Below are positions 50,826-63,818 of a DNA stretch of 64,000 nucleotides, piece by piece. Position 1 is the stretch's first letter, and every line of letters begins with the position of its first letter. The notes under the pieces are model-generated. The model was not told the DNA's origin, ran no database searches, and saw only the letters and a list, made by a program, of their open reading frames with translations. The position numbers were made by a program, and so were the translations under genes. Source of the stretch: Nymphaea colorata (Eukaryota; Streptophyta; Magnoliopsida; Nymphaeales; Nymphaeaceae); assembly GCF_008831285.2 (NCBI RefSeq), contig NC_045149.1:21392035-21456034 (forward strand), given 5' to 3'.

Positions 50826-50827
<2 letters not shown>
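50123..50827 (-). promoter_or_regulatory. ABCB leader and promoter region
   Basis: Directly upstream of the ATG the - strand is CT-rich (agctcttctctctccctctc), a typical plant leader. cttaaaag near 50208 on the - strand could serve as a weak TATA-like box. No other gene is present. Confidence 0.4.
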
Positions 50828-50902
<75 letters not shown>

Positions 50903-50912
50903 AGAGAGAGAG
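50828..50912. repeat. Compound microsatellite (AT)n(GT)n(GA)n
   Basis: About 31 AT units, then 6-7 GT units, then 5 GA units, roughly 0.7 kb upstream of the ABCB start. It is the longest simple repeat in the window and likely to vary between individuals. Confidence 0.97.
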
Positions 50913-53282
50913 AATGGTTGTGTGATGAATCAAATTCATATGGAGAGGTGAAGAGCAATGAATGGCAGTTGGGAGAGGAGCGCTCTCTGTGATGTTTTCT
51001 TGGGAATGCTTACAGGCTGAGTTTGCATGAGATAAGGGCATTGAATGCAATCGGCAGCGGGTCAGAGAGGTGGGTCAAGAAACTGGCCCACCTCCCATTG
51101 CAGCGCCGCCCCCAGAACGGCTCAGCCGCCGGCTCACCGGCCTCCCCAAGACCTGCATCCACCCGGTTTCAGCTCATCATGGTCTTTTATATTAGACTGA
51201 GTTGGGCTTTCAATTATTCTTAAAGTGCCGATGGAATTCAATTATTTTGAAAGTGCAAACTACGAACCTTGTTCTTGCAATTTCATTTCTCAAGATCGCA
51301 GACTCTTGATTTCTACACAATCAAATTACATCCTCACACTTCCAACAGCATAAAATTGTGCAACTTAATAACTTACTTTGGTGTTTGTAAAGTTAAATTT
51401 GAAGTGCTTTGGGATAGTTAAACCCTAACCCCTGCCCTACTTTCTTTTATCATAAAAATCTTGCAATTGAGTGTGTGGGAATAAGGTGCACCGTTGCTAT
51501 TGTTAACACCGACGCAGCTCAGGACCCTGAAGGCAGGAAGAATTGGGAGGCCTTTGAGCCTCGTTTTGGGTGGTGGAATGAACCTCTCGCTCACCCGAGT
51601 GTGCAGAAAGAGAATCTTACCATCCTAGTGAGAGCCGAATCTTCCCTCCTCATTCTCTTACTTTTAGTATCTAGGGCTGCTACTTTAGTGCCATCGACTA
51701 GTGCATATGTCCCCTCCCTCCCCCAATTGGTACAAGCAGTTGTGCGCTCATGCGACTCAAACCAGTGACCAGCTGCGAGCTTGAGCCATTACGGCGAACC
51801 CCTCGAGTTTACATGCAAAATCTGTGAAGCTTACTCTCCAACTACCTGTGTGGTCCAAATAACTCTTTCTAGAGAATCTAACAGCTGATAATTGCAAGTC
51901 AAAGTGTATCTGAACCAAAATGAGTTGGAGACCTAACTCAAATAATGTGATAGTCCAATTAATATGGTGGGTTGGTTTCATGGATCAAATCCAACAACTC
52001 GGTGCCGTTTTCTTGAGTAAGAAGTCGGATCCATGGGACCTTAAATGGCTGTATATTGGGGTCCATTAGTGGAATTTTTTGGTACAAAGGGAAGGCCAAG
52101 GTTCTGAGATTGGCTTAGGTTTCTGGGTTGGCTTGGACTATGAGCTGGAGCAGAAGATCCAAGGTTGCAGCCAAATCTCTGCATTAAAGACTCCCAACTA
52201 CAATATCACGAAACCTTTGGCGCCTCTCTCTATTTTTCCAAATTTCACACCTCCATTAACAGACAACTGCTGCCCACTCAATAAATGCTGTTTCCATTTA
52301 TTTGTGAACATGTGGTTGGATCAGGATTCGGTTCTGCTTAAGGATCTGGATCCCACCGCCTCTCTTCAGTCATTGGTCCGATAGCCAAGACTAGAGGACA
52401 CCCAGAATTGAACCAGTGGCCTCCACCTCGACAGGTGGAGGATTTATTCGTTCTGATTGCTTCAGATTTGATTCTGGTTCAGATATTAACAGATCTGGAT
52501 CTGGATCCACATTGAATGTGTTTTAAAATGGTTCCACACGTAAGATCCCGGCTGTGATATGGAAGTACCGGGCTCGGATGAGTGAGTTATTGCCTGAGTG
52601 AGAGCCGAAGCCCAACTCTTTCTCTTTGCCTCCGGAGTTCAGAGCTACATCAGCATTAATTAGTGAGATCTCCGTGTGCTTCAGCTTCTATACAGGACGT
52701 GACGATATAGAAATATAGTCCCTCGCAAGTCAAACCAGAGACATACCATACTCCAACCTCACCAGTTTGAGTTATGCTCTTTTTTTACTTACTTTGTAAT
52801 GTCAAAAAAGAAAGAGGACAGAAAAACTGTGGGAGTATTCAAATCATTGCATTTTAAATGAATGAAATATCACCATGATTATATGTTCCTGTCCCATTTC
52901 GTCACGACTCTATCAATAAATAAAAGATTCAATCACTCATGACGAGTCAATTCGAAACACTACCACTTGGATTCATTTATACAATGGTCATATTTTATGG
53001 ATTGATTTTTTCGAACACTATCGATGCTTTTATTTTATGACTGATTTAGTTTCCAAAACTTAACGGACAGATTGCTTGCTTTTGAAGCGTACAAGTTTTT
53101 CTAAAGAATTGGATTAAGAGCTAAAACTTTTATAGATACTTTAGGTTTAGAAAATCTTATTTCTATTAAGAAACATATTTCAACAAATAAACATCCATTC
53201 CTAGGAAATGAACCATAACAAACGCATTTATGATATTACTTTAACCAAAGAAGTTGAACGTGAGGAGGCTCGCTTAATCTTT

Positions 53283-53327
<45 letters not shown>

Positions 53328-53885
53328 GAGCATGGCCCATTATTAAGTATAAGTTGACAAGCAAACCTAACGCACGCCTTTAACTTTTCTACCTGCAAGT
53401 GCTTTTAAATACTGCTGGTATGGTGCGGTCGGAGAACCATCTTTGCCACTTGCTTTGGCTTTGATAAGCAAATGCTTATTTTCAAATCACATTTAATATT
53501 ATTTAAGACGATATTTGAATTTGTCGTACCCACAATATTTAAACCTACCAACGATGCAAGTAAGTTAATAAAATTTATTCATACATACACTTTGTTCCAA
53601 TTTTTGAATACATAGAATCATAAAAACAAGAGATTGCATAGATGCGTTGTATGTTTCACATTAATCTCATGCGTTATATTGTAATAGATTCTTCATTAGC
53701 AATTATCATTATTGATTAAAATTTACTTGGCTAAAAATATTGTTGAGTTTAAGTCACAGGTCAAGAAGTTCTTGACGCTAAAATGAATCAGGATTTGAAC
53801 TACATATTAGACTTATCAGAGCACGGTTCAACACTTAGATCTGGGGCCTTACACGTGCAGATGCATGTGCTCTAATGGAGTGAAT
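50913..53885. other. Intergenic DNA, no supported gene
   Basis: Frames of 97 and 101 residues at 51475 and 52079 have no known motif. A perfect 9-bp stem with 4-base loop (cctccacct cgac aggtggagg) lies at 52421-52442. A (TA)n run is at 53287-53324. Confidence 0.4.
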
Positions 53886-54071
53886 TGTAACATCCTAAAA
53901 GTTTAGTCTCGTATTTAAGATTGTAAGGGATTTAGAGAGACGTATATAAAGTGTTGTTAAAGTAGTTGGCTGTTCTAGTTTTTATCCTTTCGCGAGTTGA
54001 AACTGAAATTACTCAGAGACGGATTGGGTTCTGCCTGACGCTAAAACTCAAAAGTGGGTCAGGTCGTTACA
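53886..54071. mobile_element. Small TGTAAC...GTTACA element (possible solo LTR or MITE)
   Basis: A 186-bp block starts tgtaacatcc and ends ggtcgttaca, so it has inverted TGTAAC/GTTACA tips, as in some plant LTRs and small elements. The nearby tgaat and tttgaat flanks are only a rough target duplication. Assignment uncertain. Confidence 0.4.
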
Positions 54072-54779
54072 TTTGAATCTGATCAGCTTGCAAAACGACT
54101 GACATTGTAAAGTTCAACCTGCAACTGACCAATCAAACGATCCCGGCCCACTCCATTATCCAAACCTTCTCGGTCGTACACTTACTCGATAGGTTTAAGT
54201 TGTTACAGTCTCCGGTTATGTAATGAAGTCAATATATACTGAAAGTGCAATAAAATTTATAAGAAAAAAGGGTTTAAGTCGAAAGAGAGTAATATATTTA
54301 AGGCATATCAAATCAATCATTGAAACAGCTAAGGCAACCCTTTCGAAACATTTTTTTTCAGGAAAAAAGGGTTATTATTATTAAAACACTAGCAACTTTT
54401 TTGGATAGCTGTCACAGAGGGGCCTTCCCTAACAGTCGCTTGTAAGTTGTAACTCAAGTAATAAATTCAAAACTTATTCCTCCTTCCTTCCAAGTTTTCT
54501 ATCTTCCCTACAAGATTTAGTTAAACATTACAAACAACCTTTTTTCCCTAAAATAACAGCTTTAGCTTAAAAAGAAAAGGACGACAAGGTCTACCAGAGG
54601 CCCAGCTAGAAACTTTTTTGGAAACAAAAAATGTCTCACACCACAAAAGTTGGAAAAACTGAAGTGTCATTCCATAAAATATTGTCAGTAGATCCTTCAC
54701 CTACAAGATAAAGTATGCTACTTACATTTTTACCTTGACTGGGTCTGATTGAGAAGATGAATGCATCTATCTCTTCTAG

Positions 54780-54826
<47 letters not shown>

Positions 54827-55867
54827 ACCATCTAATAAGGACCATTTAATTAAAACAAATTGTTGATTGAGGAAAAAAACAAAGAGAAAAAATGATGTGC
54901 TTTTAACACTCTGATAAGGAAAATACCCATCACCTCAACCTCCACCAATTTCCAATCAAATGATTGTGACATTTCATTTTCCACCCTTACTTTTAATACC
55001 ATCTAGAGCAAGTATGCTCTCGTGGGGCTTCCAAAGGCTAACTTGGCAGCAAAGTAAGGCTGGTAGTTCAATCCGCATTGTCTTATCATGCCTAGAAGAG
55101 TTCATTGAATGAAGTGCATGGCTGGTAGTTCCATAATTTATTATCCATTATGCATTATTTGACTTAAGTTTGGCCTGCCAACTGCTTGTAATTTACGGCG
55201 AGGTAAGTTTTTGGGGATGAAAGTTGACAAATGTAGAACACCATGGTAATGGTAAAATCATGGCCTTAGCCTCTTTAATGCCTCTTTACCAATCCAGCGT
55301 CAATAATGTTTGCCCTGGAATATGTGAGCTGTTTCTCCTCTTCGTCCTCCAGCAAAATACCAAGCACCAAAATGGAATATGCTTTTGAGTTTCTTTATTA
55401 AAAAGTGGAACTGTGCAAGAAGCTGCATGTTTTGTTTTCTTTTGAAAAGCCATCCAACACTTAAATGTGCAACTACTTTGTCTGTGACCCACAAAAATTT
55501 TTACCCCAGTTACAATCATGTGATAATCAAGAAGAGCTGCTATATAATTTATGGGACTTTGGTAGGTACACTATTCTTATGTGCATGGCATGTATTGAAT
55601 TATCTTGACAGATCTTTTTAAGATAGAAAACTAAGGAAAAAGCGAGAGGATGTTTTAGTTATCTGGCATTAATTAACAACTTTTTCTCCTTCATTTTTTC
55701 TCAATATTTTATTTTAAAAAGATTTAACCTATCTAAGGGCACGTACCTACCAATTTCTTATGGTGTATACATATCGAGAGAGAGAATTAAACCAGACAAT
55801 ATAAAAAAAATGAATGCAAAAAGTTATTATCACAAAAAAAGAAAGAAAAAAGCATGTCACATCAAAT
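54072..55867. other. Intergenic DNA, no supported gene
   Basis: Contains (CT)n(TA)n at 54781-54826. Open frames around 55286-55621 are found on both strands with no motif. Confidence 0.4.
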
Positions 55868-56051
55868 CAGGGGCGGAGGGAAGGGGGGGGGGCGCCTAGG
55901 CCATGGCCTCACCCCAGCCAATGAATTTTTTTTTACATTGAAAAAAATAATATTTTTTAATTACATAATATATTTTTTCAGTTTGGCTCTACCCCGATCT
56001 AGAGATCAAATTGTTGTCCCGTCCCTAAAGAAAATTCTGGCTTCACCCCTG
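55868..56051. mobile_element. MITE-like element, caggggcggag type
   Basis: 184 bp from caggggcggaggg to ggcttcacccctg; the tips are imperfect inverted repeats. The interior is AT-rich around tttttcagtttggctctacc. A related start (aggggcggagtgagg) lies at 56465. Confidence 0.5.
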
Positions 56052-59000
56052 CGTTGCGTCAAATACAAGTAGAATAGCAAAAGCCTTTATCAAAGCTAAA
56101 ATGTCCGACTGAAGAGCATGCAACAAAAATGAGAAATCAAAATGCATCAAGATGAGAGAGAGACAGATGTGTCTTTATTCTTGTTGTTCCATCTCTATGA
56201 AAGGGTCATGAATGGTTTTACAAAAAAGAAACTAAAAGTGATCCTATCTGATTCTGCCTATGCCATTCTCTTCTGGACATATTTATCTGAAAATATAAAA
56301 TTAATATGACTAATAAGATTACTATTAATTATTAAGAATGAGTATCGTCTCACTTTGAAAAGATCAGCACGTATCAACATCACCAAGTGTGGACTTGTCG
56401 GCCAAAACGCATTATCTCGATTTAAAAACGAAATATGGCTAGTACGAAATGGGCCATTTCAAGTAGGGGCGGAGTGAGGAGGTTTTTGTGGCAGGGGCCA
56501 AACTATAATTTCAAAATGTTAACAGGTATGAAATAAAAATTTTCAATTCTTATATATATATTAAACTAAAATGAAATTTACATATAAATTTTTAAACCTT
56601 TTAAAATCACCACCCTTGATTCCAAGTATATATGGGCTCATATCTCTGAGTCTCTGTCCGGCTGATATATGCACTTATTCGCCAACATAAAATATAAAAT
56701 ATAAAGGGCTGTTACAATTCCAGAAAAAAAAAAAAAGACTCTTCGATATTATGCATGGGTCTGCATCATCCAGAGTGGTGTATTCTATAGAACTCTGATA
56801 CAATAGCCAACATTTGAGGCATTGGTGTGAACCTTGAGTATCATACTGTGGATAAATCTTCCAGCCTCTCACAGCACACTGCCCGATGCAAGAAATCGAG
56901 CAGTGTATTTAACCACACTTATCCGATACAATGCATTGGATGGCGATAGTGGTCCTGATGATAGCCGGAGGAATTGACACAAATTTTGCAGATTTCTTTA
57001 AAGCTTGAAACTTACTGTTTCTGCTCATGCCAATCAACAAGTGGGTGGAAGTAGTTTAAAATTCACCACTCAAACAGAGCCCAACTTGTCGCGAAAGGGA
57101 CAGCATTAGTCTTCCACAGTGAACTTATACTGACCTAGCTAGCCAGCTGGGTCTATCTCCCAATACAGCACTGAGCCCATTTGGAACTATTCTTTGTTAT
57201 TAATGTAGGTATCCAAGCCCAGGCGTTTCACAAACGATAGAAAATCCTATGCATTCAATCGGCTAGTGTCCGCTTTCCAAGAAAGAGAAGATAAACTTTT
57301 CCCAATTCAAGATGAGATTATTTACTTTCGATCTTACTCGTTCGCATCTACAATCCCCGTTTTAATGCTGTGGATTTGTTTTTTAGTCATTTTTTCAAGG
57401 ATTACGTAAAGAGTCTCCTATTAACAGCCTGAGAAGGAAGGAGGGAGGGGTTTCATTTCCTGGGATTGGACAACTTAAAGGATTTGAGTAACTGTAGATT
57501 TAAGATCTGAACCTCCTCCCTCCAATCTTAAATCCGAAATTTTTCAATGTAAAGAAGTAAAATAAAGATCACATGGATGCTTAGTTTGATTAACTATGAA
57601 TTTTACCATGAATCTTTTACCACGTCAACAAAAGCATGCCATGTCAAATCCACATCAGATATATGAATTTCAAATCTCCAGTAATCAAACGCCCCCTAAA
57701 TGGGTGGGTGCTTCTAAACGTCATTAAATCCAATTCATTTTGCAATCATAAAGTAGTGTTTGATAGGCAGAGAAGTTTTTTTCCTGGTAAACAAAGATCC
57801 TTATCCCTATAAGCCCTCATCGCTATTCAGAAGAATAGGCAGCTAGCCTTTTCCGGCGAGCAGACATTTAGAGCTTTGGCTGCGGAGATTATGATTTCAT
57901 CGGACAAAGCTCACCCCTCCTCCTTTTTCATTTACATGGTGGAACCTTGTTGTAAACTCATCTGCAGTAACGACTATCAAGTACCAACTGATAAGTTCTC
58001 CTCCCTTTCAAACGCAACCTAATGTAGAACTCACAAATGTGTATTTGGAGAGACAAAGACTTTATGATCATTGCTCTTAGTAAGCAGTTCGAAATTTTTT
58101 CTCCTTTACCACAACAGTGTTTTCTCCTTTTCCATGCTTCAAACACTATAGGAATGCAAATTTGGGTTTAGGGTTTTACCGCCGCTACCTGGAGAGTTTA
58201 GGCTGAGTTTCTCTTCAAGCACTGTTGAAATTAAACTGTCCAGTATCAACATATATCTTGGATATGGGTCCGGATCCACCTACGATGGGCTGAAACAGTG
58301 GGAAACCGTTTCGTTTCAAATCGCTTTAAAAGAGAAGATGGGTTCTCCATCTTATCTCCTTCTCACTGTCCCAAACCACTAGATTAGTTTGCCCATATGG
58401 GAGTCAACGCTTGCAGCCATAATTGAGTCATATGCTAGGCTTTAAAGGGCATAGTATAGCTGGCCGAGCAGACTGACAGTATAAGACATATCGCATATTC
58501 GATTCATGTGAATGTTATGCTTTTAGACCTTAAAAGACGAGATTCCCGACATACCATATGTTTACTCAAGTCTCACATATCTTGCTCAACCGAAGGGGAA
58601 TGGGGGTTTTCGAGTTTTTTTTTTTTCTTTTTTTCTTTTTAAAATAGTGGGTTACTAATCTCTTGCTACTGATCCACATGAGAACAGATGTGTCAGATAT
58701 GATACTTCTGCTATCGGTGGGAATGTTGGTCTCTTCCAACCATTCCCAGCATAAATGGTGGTTCATATTGATATTCATCCACCAGCTTCATGAAGGAAGG
58801 GGATTCTGAATTCTAAATCTCTTGCAAAAACTATGTCCAATTTAGAAGCAAAACTTTGATTCTGATATGCACAAATGGGACTTGCTTTTCCTTGGGAATA
58901 GCACTTCCAATAATGGCGGCACGTGGCAAGCAAACACTTGTCACTTTCATTGTCTTGCAGCTATCAACTTGATGTGGCCGTTGGATCGGAATCTGAAGGA

Positions 59001-59320
59001 AATATGAATGCAGGCTTTCACTTGTTTGCTTCTCCTGATTAGTTTATCAGAGTGTGACAGAGAGATGAGAAGGCGAGAGGGAAGAAATGGACCGCCTGGA
59101 AGGATGGATGGTAAATTTGATGTGTGTAGTAATATTTGCCATCTTCAGCTGAGAGTCATGTGAGCGGAAGTATGTATGTGGCCGTTTTGTTACTTGGACC
59201 ATGAATTGAAGGGACTGAGCAGATCTGTACAAATTGTAAATGAAGACAAGGAAGAAATCTTTCTCTCTTTCTTTATATATATATATATATATGTCTGTGT
59301 GGGGGAGGAGGGGATAGAAA

Positions 59321-59358
<38 letters not shown>

Positions 59359-59370
59359 TGGGGGGGGGGG
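56052..59370. other. Intergenic DNA with possible small elements
   Basis: No gene recognised. A 125-bp block at about 57575-57698 starts ttagtttgattaac and ends taatcaaacgccccc, suggesting a further small inverted-repeat element. (TA)n runs are at 59272-59293 and 59322-59353. Confidence 0.4.
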
Positions 59371-60377
59371 ATAAAAAGTAGATTTTTTAAGTTTGGCTAA
59401 AAGATATTTTAAACAAAACAAAAACATCTTAATATGTTTATAAAAGCTAATTTGATATAAAACATTCTTCAGTAAGTTGTTTTTATGAAAATAGAAGATT
59501 TTTCCACGATCAAGATTTTGATATTGTATGACTCATTCAATTTTACTTTTACCGAAATATGATTAAATTCAAAAAAATATTAACTTAATATGTTTTTCAT
59601 CAACTTATTCTTAAAGATAATGTATGTAAGATTAGGTCGCAATTAAGATCCATTTAATTATTGCATTTAAGCAGTCTTGCTTTTGTTTATGACCTAGCGG
59701 TGTAGGAACTACCGATTATAGAAGCTCCATGAATGCAGACTCTATTTTGTTTGGACATTTAGAGATATCAATTTTGGGCTAATCGGATGGCTTAGAAGTT
59801 AGATCACCTTGCCTTTTCCCTCTCTCTTCCGGTGAGTCTCTCTCCATTTGTCCTCTTCTTGCATTGGAATGCTGGCTCTGCCCTGGGGCGTGCCAGCCGG
59901 TGCCGTCCAACGGTCCATTACCACTTGAGCACCACCATCGGTTGTGGGCAGTTGTCCACATCAATTTCATAAAATTATTTAGTTTCAAATGAAAATCTTA
60001 AATATTTATGTTTATATATATTTATATATAAGTGTCCCATCAAATTTGAGTATTTTTTTATTGTAGAGAGAAACATTTCTCTCTCTCTCTCCCCTCCCCA
60101 CCGCTCTACGACGGCGGGCATGATATCACCGACGCTGCCTTCCTCCTCCCCTTACCTTCCCTTCCTCCATTATAACATCTCAATGGATTGAAAAAACAAA
60201 AGTGTACCACCTTCGTTTGCTGTTTCCAAATGTATGAGGAAGTTAAAGTCACGGTTCAGTTTTCATATTTATACCCGACCAAAATTATAGACAGCTTTGG
60301 TTTGATGCCCCATATGTCCAGCAATCTATTATGCTGAACAGTTGTGGGAAAAACTTTGAGAAAAAAGTGTGAACTTT

Positions 60378-60410
<33 letters not shown>

Positions 60411-60795
60411 AAGGAAATTGGTAGATCCCATATCATTAAGTTAGGGATAAAAACTAGATTTTTTAATTTTTGGTTAAAAGATATTTTAAACAAAATAAAA
60501 ACATCTTAATATGCTTATAAAAACTAATTTGATATAAAACATGCTTTAGTTGAAGTTGTTTTTATGAAAATTGAAGATTTTTCAACGTGGGCACCACCAT
60601 CGGTTGTAGAGCAGAGGATTTTTTTTCTCTCTCTCTCTCTCTCCTCCCCACCGCTCACCGGCGGCAGGCATGGTGTCACCGACTATGCCTTCTTCCTCCC
60701 CCTACCTTCCCTTCCTCCGTTATAACAGCACAAAAAAATGTACCACGTTGGTTTGATGTTTTCAAATGTCATGAGGGCGTTAAAGTCACAATCGT
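59371..60795. repeat. Diverged segmental duplication with rearrangement
   Basis: Three blocks occur twice in the same order. A: 59371-59508 and 60448-60587 (agattttttaa, then aaaagatattttaaacaaaa). B: 59929-59945 and 60591-60607 (gcaccaccatcggttgt). C: about 60077-60260 and 60625-60795 (ctccccaccgct, then accttcccttcctcc). The second copy lacks roughly 530 bp between A and C. Both are preceded by a (TA)n(TG)n tract. It is non-coding. Confidence 0.75.
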
Positions 60796-60980
60796 TGAGA
60801 GAAAAACTTCGAGAAAAAAAGTATGAATTACTACTACACGACAACAATACCTATCACATTTTTTTCTTCTTTTTCTCTCATCTGATCAACAGATGGATTA
60901 AATGGTTCTAATGATTAAGCTTAAACTAGCTAATCCTAGATAGCTAGAGTTACGATTCAATTGTCTTTTAATATCTGCGC
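60796..60980. other. Intergenic DNA
   Basis: No recognised features between two duplicated blocks. Confidence 0.4.
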
Positions 60981-61062
60981 ACCAGTAAATAAGAGACTAA
61001 TTGCTTCACATAGAGTCGGTGACCAGTAAATAAGAGACTAATTGCTTCACATAGAGTCGGTG
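60981..61062. repeat. 41-bp direct tandem duplication
   Basis: accagtaaataagagactaa plus the next 21 bases occur twice head to tail at 60981-61021 and 61022-61062 without mismatch. This is recent. Confidence 0.95.
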
Positions 61063-61384
61063 ATTCTTGTCTGGATGAAATAAATACATCAGATGTGATT
61101 TACAGAAGCCGGAAAGTTTTCGTTTAAATTTGCTCATGTGCTCTTGTTTTCAAAGCCAGGCTGGGTGGCCTCTCGCCATTGTTTAACTCTGCAGTAGACG
61201 GCGACAGTCGCTGCCGCACAGACGCAATATGCCAGTGAACTCTTAAAAATTGAACGCCGTTCCTTCACATATGGAGCTGTCTGCAGTAAAGTTCTCATCA
61301 ATATGGCTCTGTATCGCCCCCACGGTTGTCAGCATCGAATCGGAACTCTGCCGTTATTAATATGCGTGTCTGGCTAGTCTGGTG

Positions 61385-61650
61385 CCCGCCAGGGCTGTCA
61401 GCAGTCGTCCCGTCTCGGCCCTTGATGGGCAATACCAATTGGCCCAGCTCGATGTCTGATATTCGAGTTAAGGCTCGGTCGGATTCAGCTTGGTTAAAAT
61501 AAAAATTATTTTTTAATGTAAAATAAAATAATAATATAAATTATATTTTTAATAATAAAATATATATCGTTATTAACTAAAAATAAATCAGGCCAGCTTT
61601 AGTTGATTTTTTTGGGCCCAGAACCCAATGCTCAAGCCAAACCATTATTG
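61385..61650. repeat. gggctggcccggg-type dispersed repeat, copy B
   Basis: agggctgtcagcagtcgtcccgtctcg-like text with ggctcggtcggattcagc and gggcccagaacccaatgctc flanks an AT-rich core (61500-61590). It resembles the block at 44.9 kb. Confidence 0.4.
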
Positions 61651-61779
61651 CACTTATGAATAGAATTATAGAATAGATCTGAAATTTTAAATTTGAATTA
61701 TAGTTAAATTTTTTTAAAGAAACTGAAAGTATTTATTTATAAAGCACAATAATAGAAGTTTTAAACACAATGCTGGTAG

Positions 61780-62560
61780 AGATGTCAACAGATCAGATTT
61801 GAATTAGAATTAGTTGTACCTTTTGATTTATCCAATGTTAATGCACTCGGATTTGAATGTGTATGAATAAACATCCATGGAATTCAAATGTTTCTTTTTC
61901 GCACCTGAATCCAAAGCACATTATGATAATGTTGGTAAAAAAAATCCAAGTTAACTGTGTTTTGATTATGCCGCACATTTGTAAAATCTCTCAAAACCCA
62001 ATCATTGAGGGCGTGTTTGAAATAAATATCCGAACAAATTTTGTTTCTAACATAAATTAACTTGTGTATTTAAAAGTTGCGTTCTGGTTCAGATGTGGAA
62101 CTGAAAGTCCGAAATCCTATATCCATACATTTTGAAAGTAGACTTGTTTCTAACATAAATTAACTTGTGTATTTAAAAGTTGGGTTCAGATTCAGATGTG
62201 AAAATGAAAGTCGAAAATCCAATATCCATATATTTTGAAAGTATTGTTTCTAACATAAATTAACTTGTGTATTAAACTAACTTGGGTTCAGATTCAAATG
62301 TGAAAATGAATGTCCAATATCCATACATTTTGAAAGTAGACCTATTTTTAACACAAATCACAACTTGTGTATTTAAAAGTTGGGTTCAGATTCAGATGTG
62401 AAGAATGAAAGTCCGGGTCCAATTGGATTCAGATTGGTTGTGACTTTTAAAATTGGATTGAAATTTGTTTTAGATATTGTTTCATGTGTATGTGAACGGG
62501 AATTTGAATCTGAAGATGTGAACATTAGATACGTTAATCAGATATGGTAGATGGTATATT
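61780..62560. repeat. GATCTGAATCC-rich dispersed repeat, copy C, with tandem array
   Basis: From agagatgtcaacagatcag to ttaatcagatatgg. Its middle, 62043-62418, is an array of four units of about 100 bp, each with gtttctaacataaattaact, tgtgtatttaaaagttggg and atccatacattttgaaag. The fourth unit is partial. It is non-coding. Confidence 0.7.
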
Positions 62561-63574
62561 TAACTCAAATATGATTCATTGAAATGCCTGTTGAATTCGG
62601 TCTTTTAAAGATAGAAAATATGTTCTCTTTAGTTCAAAACTCACATCTCTCTTTGTAGAACATGTGTGTATCTGTGACACCAACTTGTATATCTCCTTTT
62701 CTCTCTCTTAGCACCTCTTCTTTTATTGTGCATTGTATTGTATATTTCGTCTTCTTGCTTCTGTCTTTGCAGTTTGTTTTTGTATTCAAGGGACTTCTTG
62801 TCCTCAAATTTTATTATATATTCTCATTTTATCTGCTATATATATAATATAATACCGTGACGTCCTTAGTGCAGGATGTCAGGAGACAGATGTTGAAAAA
62901 CTCAACCCTTCATACTCTTAATTAGGTCAACCATCTTGTCTTCGTATTTTTGAAAAATCTTCAATTGTATTCTGCAAGAAACTATAGTCAGTGGATTAGG
63001 TATTTGTAGTGGTTCAATGGCATTTATCTTGATCGTAGAGCCAAAAAAAGGTGTACGCATACAGGATATTGTGCCGCCATATCACAATATATTTATTCGA
63101 GATCTTCCTTTCTATTACTCAGGCTTTTTCAAAAAGGTTAAGTTTCTGGTGATCGTAGACAAATTTCTTGATCGTAGACAAATTTCTTGACCTTCTGTAC
63201 TGAGATTTAGTTGGCATTCCCACTAGAAAAAAGTAAATTGATTGCCTGCTCTATGTGTGTGTCTGTGCATGTGAATGCGTGCATGTATGCAATATATAAA
63301 AGTCTCTTTCATGATTTAAGAGGTAGCACTAAATGACCTGCCTGGTGTGCAGATGAACACTACAAGGCTCTCCATTAATATTGCTACAATTGGCTCTCCA
63401 TTAATATTGCTACAATTGGCTTATGTGCATTAACAGCATAATACACATTATTGTAGTTTAAAGTCTTTGGATACATGGCAGTGGCAGAAACAAAAAGTTT
63501 TAGATAAGTAGTACTGACCCATCTTAATATTGCAATAAATTGAGAGCACGTAGAGCTACAATGCATTGGCCTGG
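62561..63574. other. Intergenic DNA with short tandem repeats
   Basis: No gene. A 19-bp unit gatcgtagacaaatttctt is doubled near 63153-63189. A 26-28-bp unit with ctccattaatattgctacaa is doubled near 63369-63421. Confidence 0.5.
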
Positions 63575-63818
63575 GTCATGTGTGGGCACCCTATATGATT
63601 AGGTCTGAGTCCAATACATGATAAAATAAAAATTTTATAACAATTTACACAAGATGGGGTGGGCAATTGCCCACATCAACCCCATGGTAGCTGCACGTCA
63701 TGTGTGGGCACCCTATATGATTAGGTCTGAGTCCAACACATGATAAAATAAAAATTTTATAACAATTTACACAAAATGGGGTGGGCAATTGCCCACATCA
63801 ACCCCATGGTAGCTGCAC
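63575..63818. repeat. 122-bp direct tandem duplication containing a 16-bp palindrome
   Basis: Copies 63575-63696 and 63697-63818 differ at only about two bases. Each contains gtgggcaattgcccac, a perfect 16-bp palindrome. The near identity points to a recent duplication. Confidence 0.95.

Noticed and set aside
50750-50992. Frames with IYIYIY strings across (AT)n tracts here and elsewhere
   Set aside because: They are translations of microsatellites.
52381-52445. B-box-like ggttcaattc on the - strand next to a 9-bp hairpin
   Set aside because: There is no A-box at suitable spacing and no cloverleaf, so neither a tRNA nor a SINE is supported.
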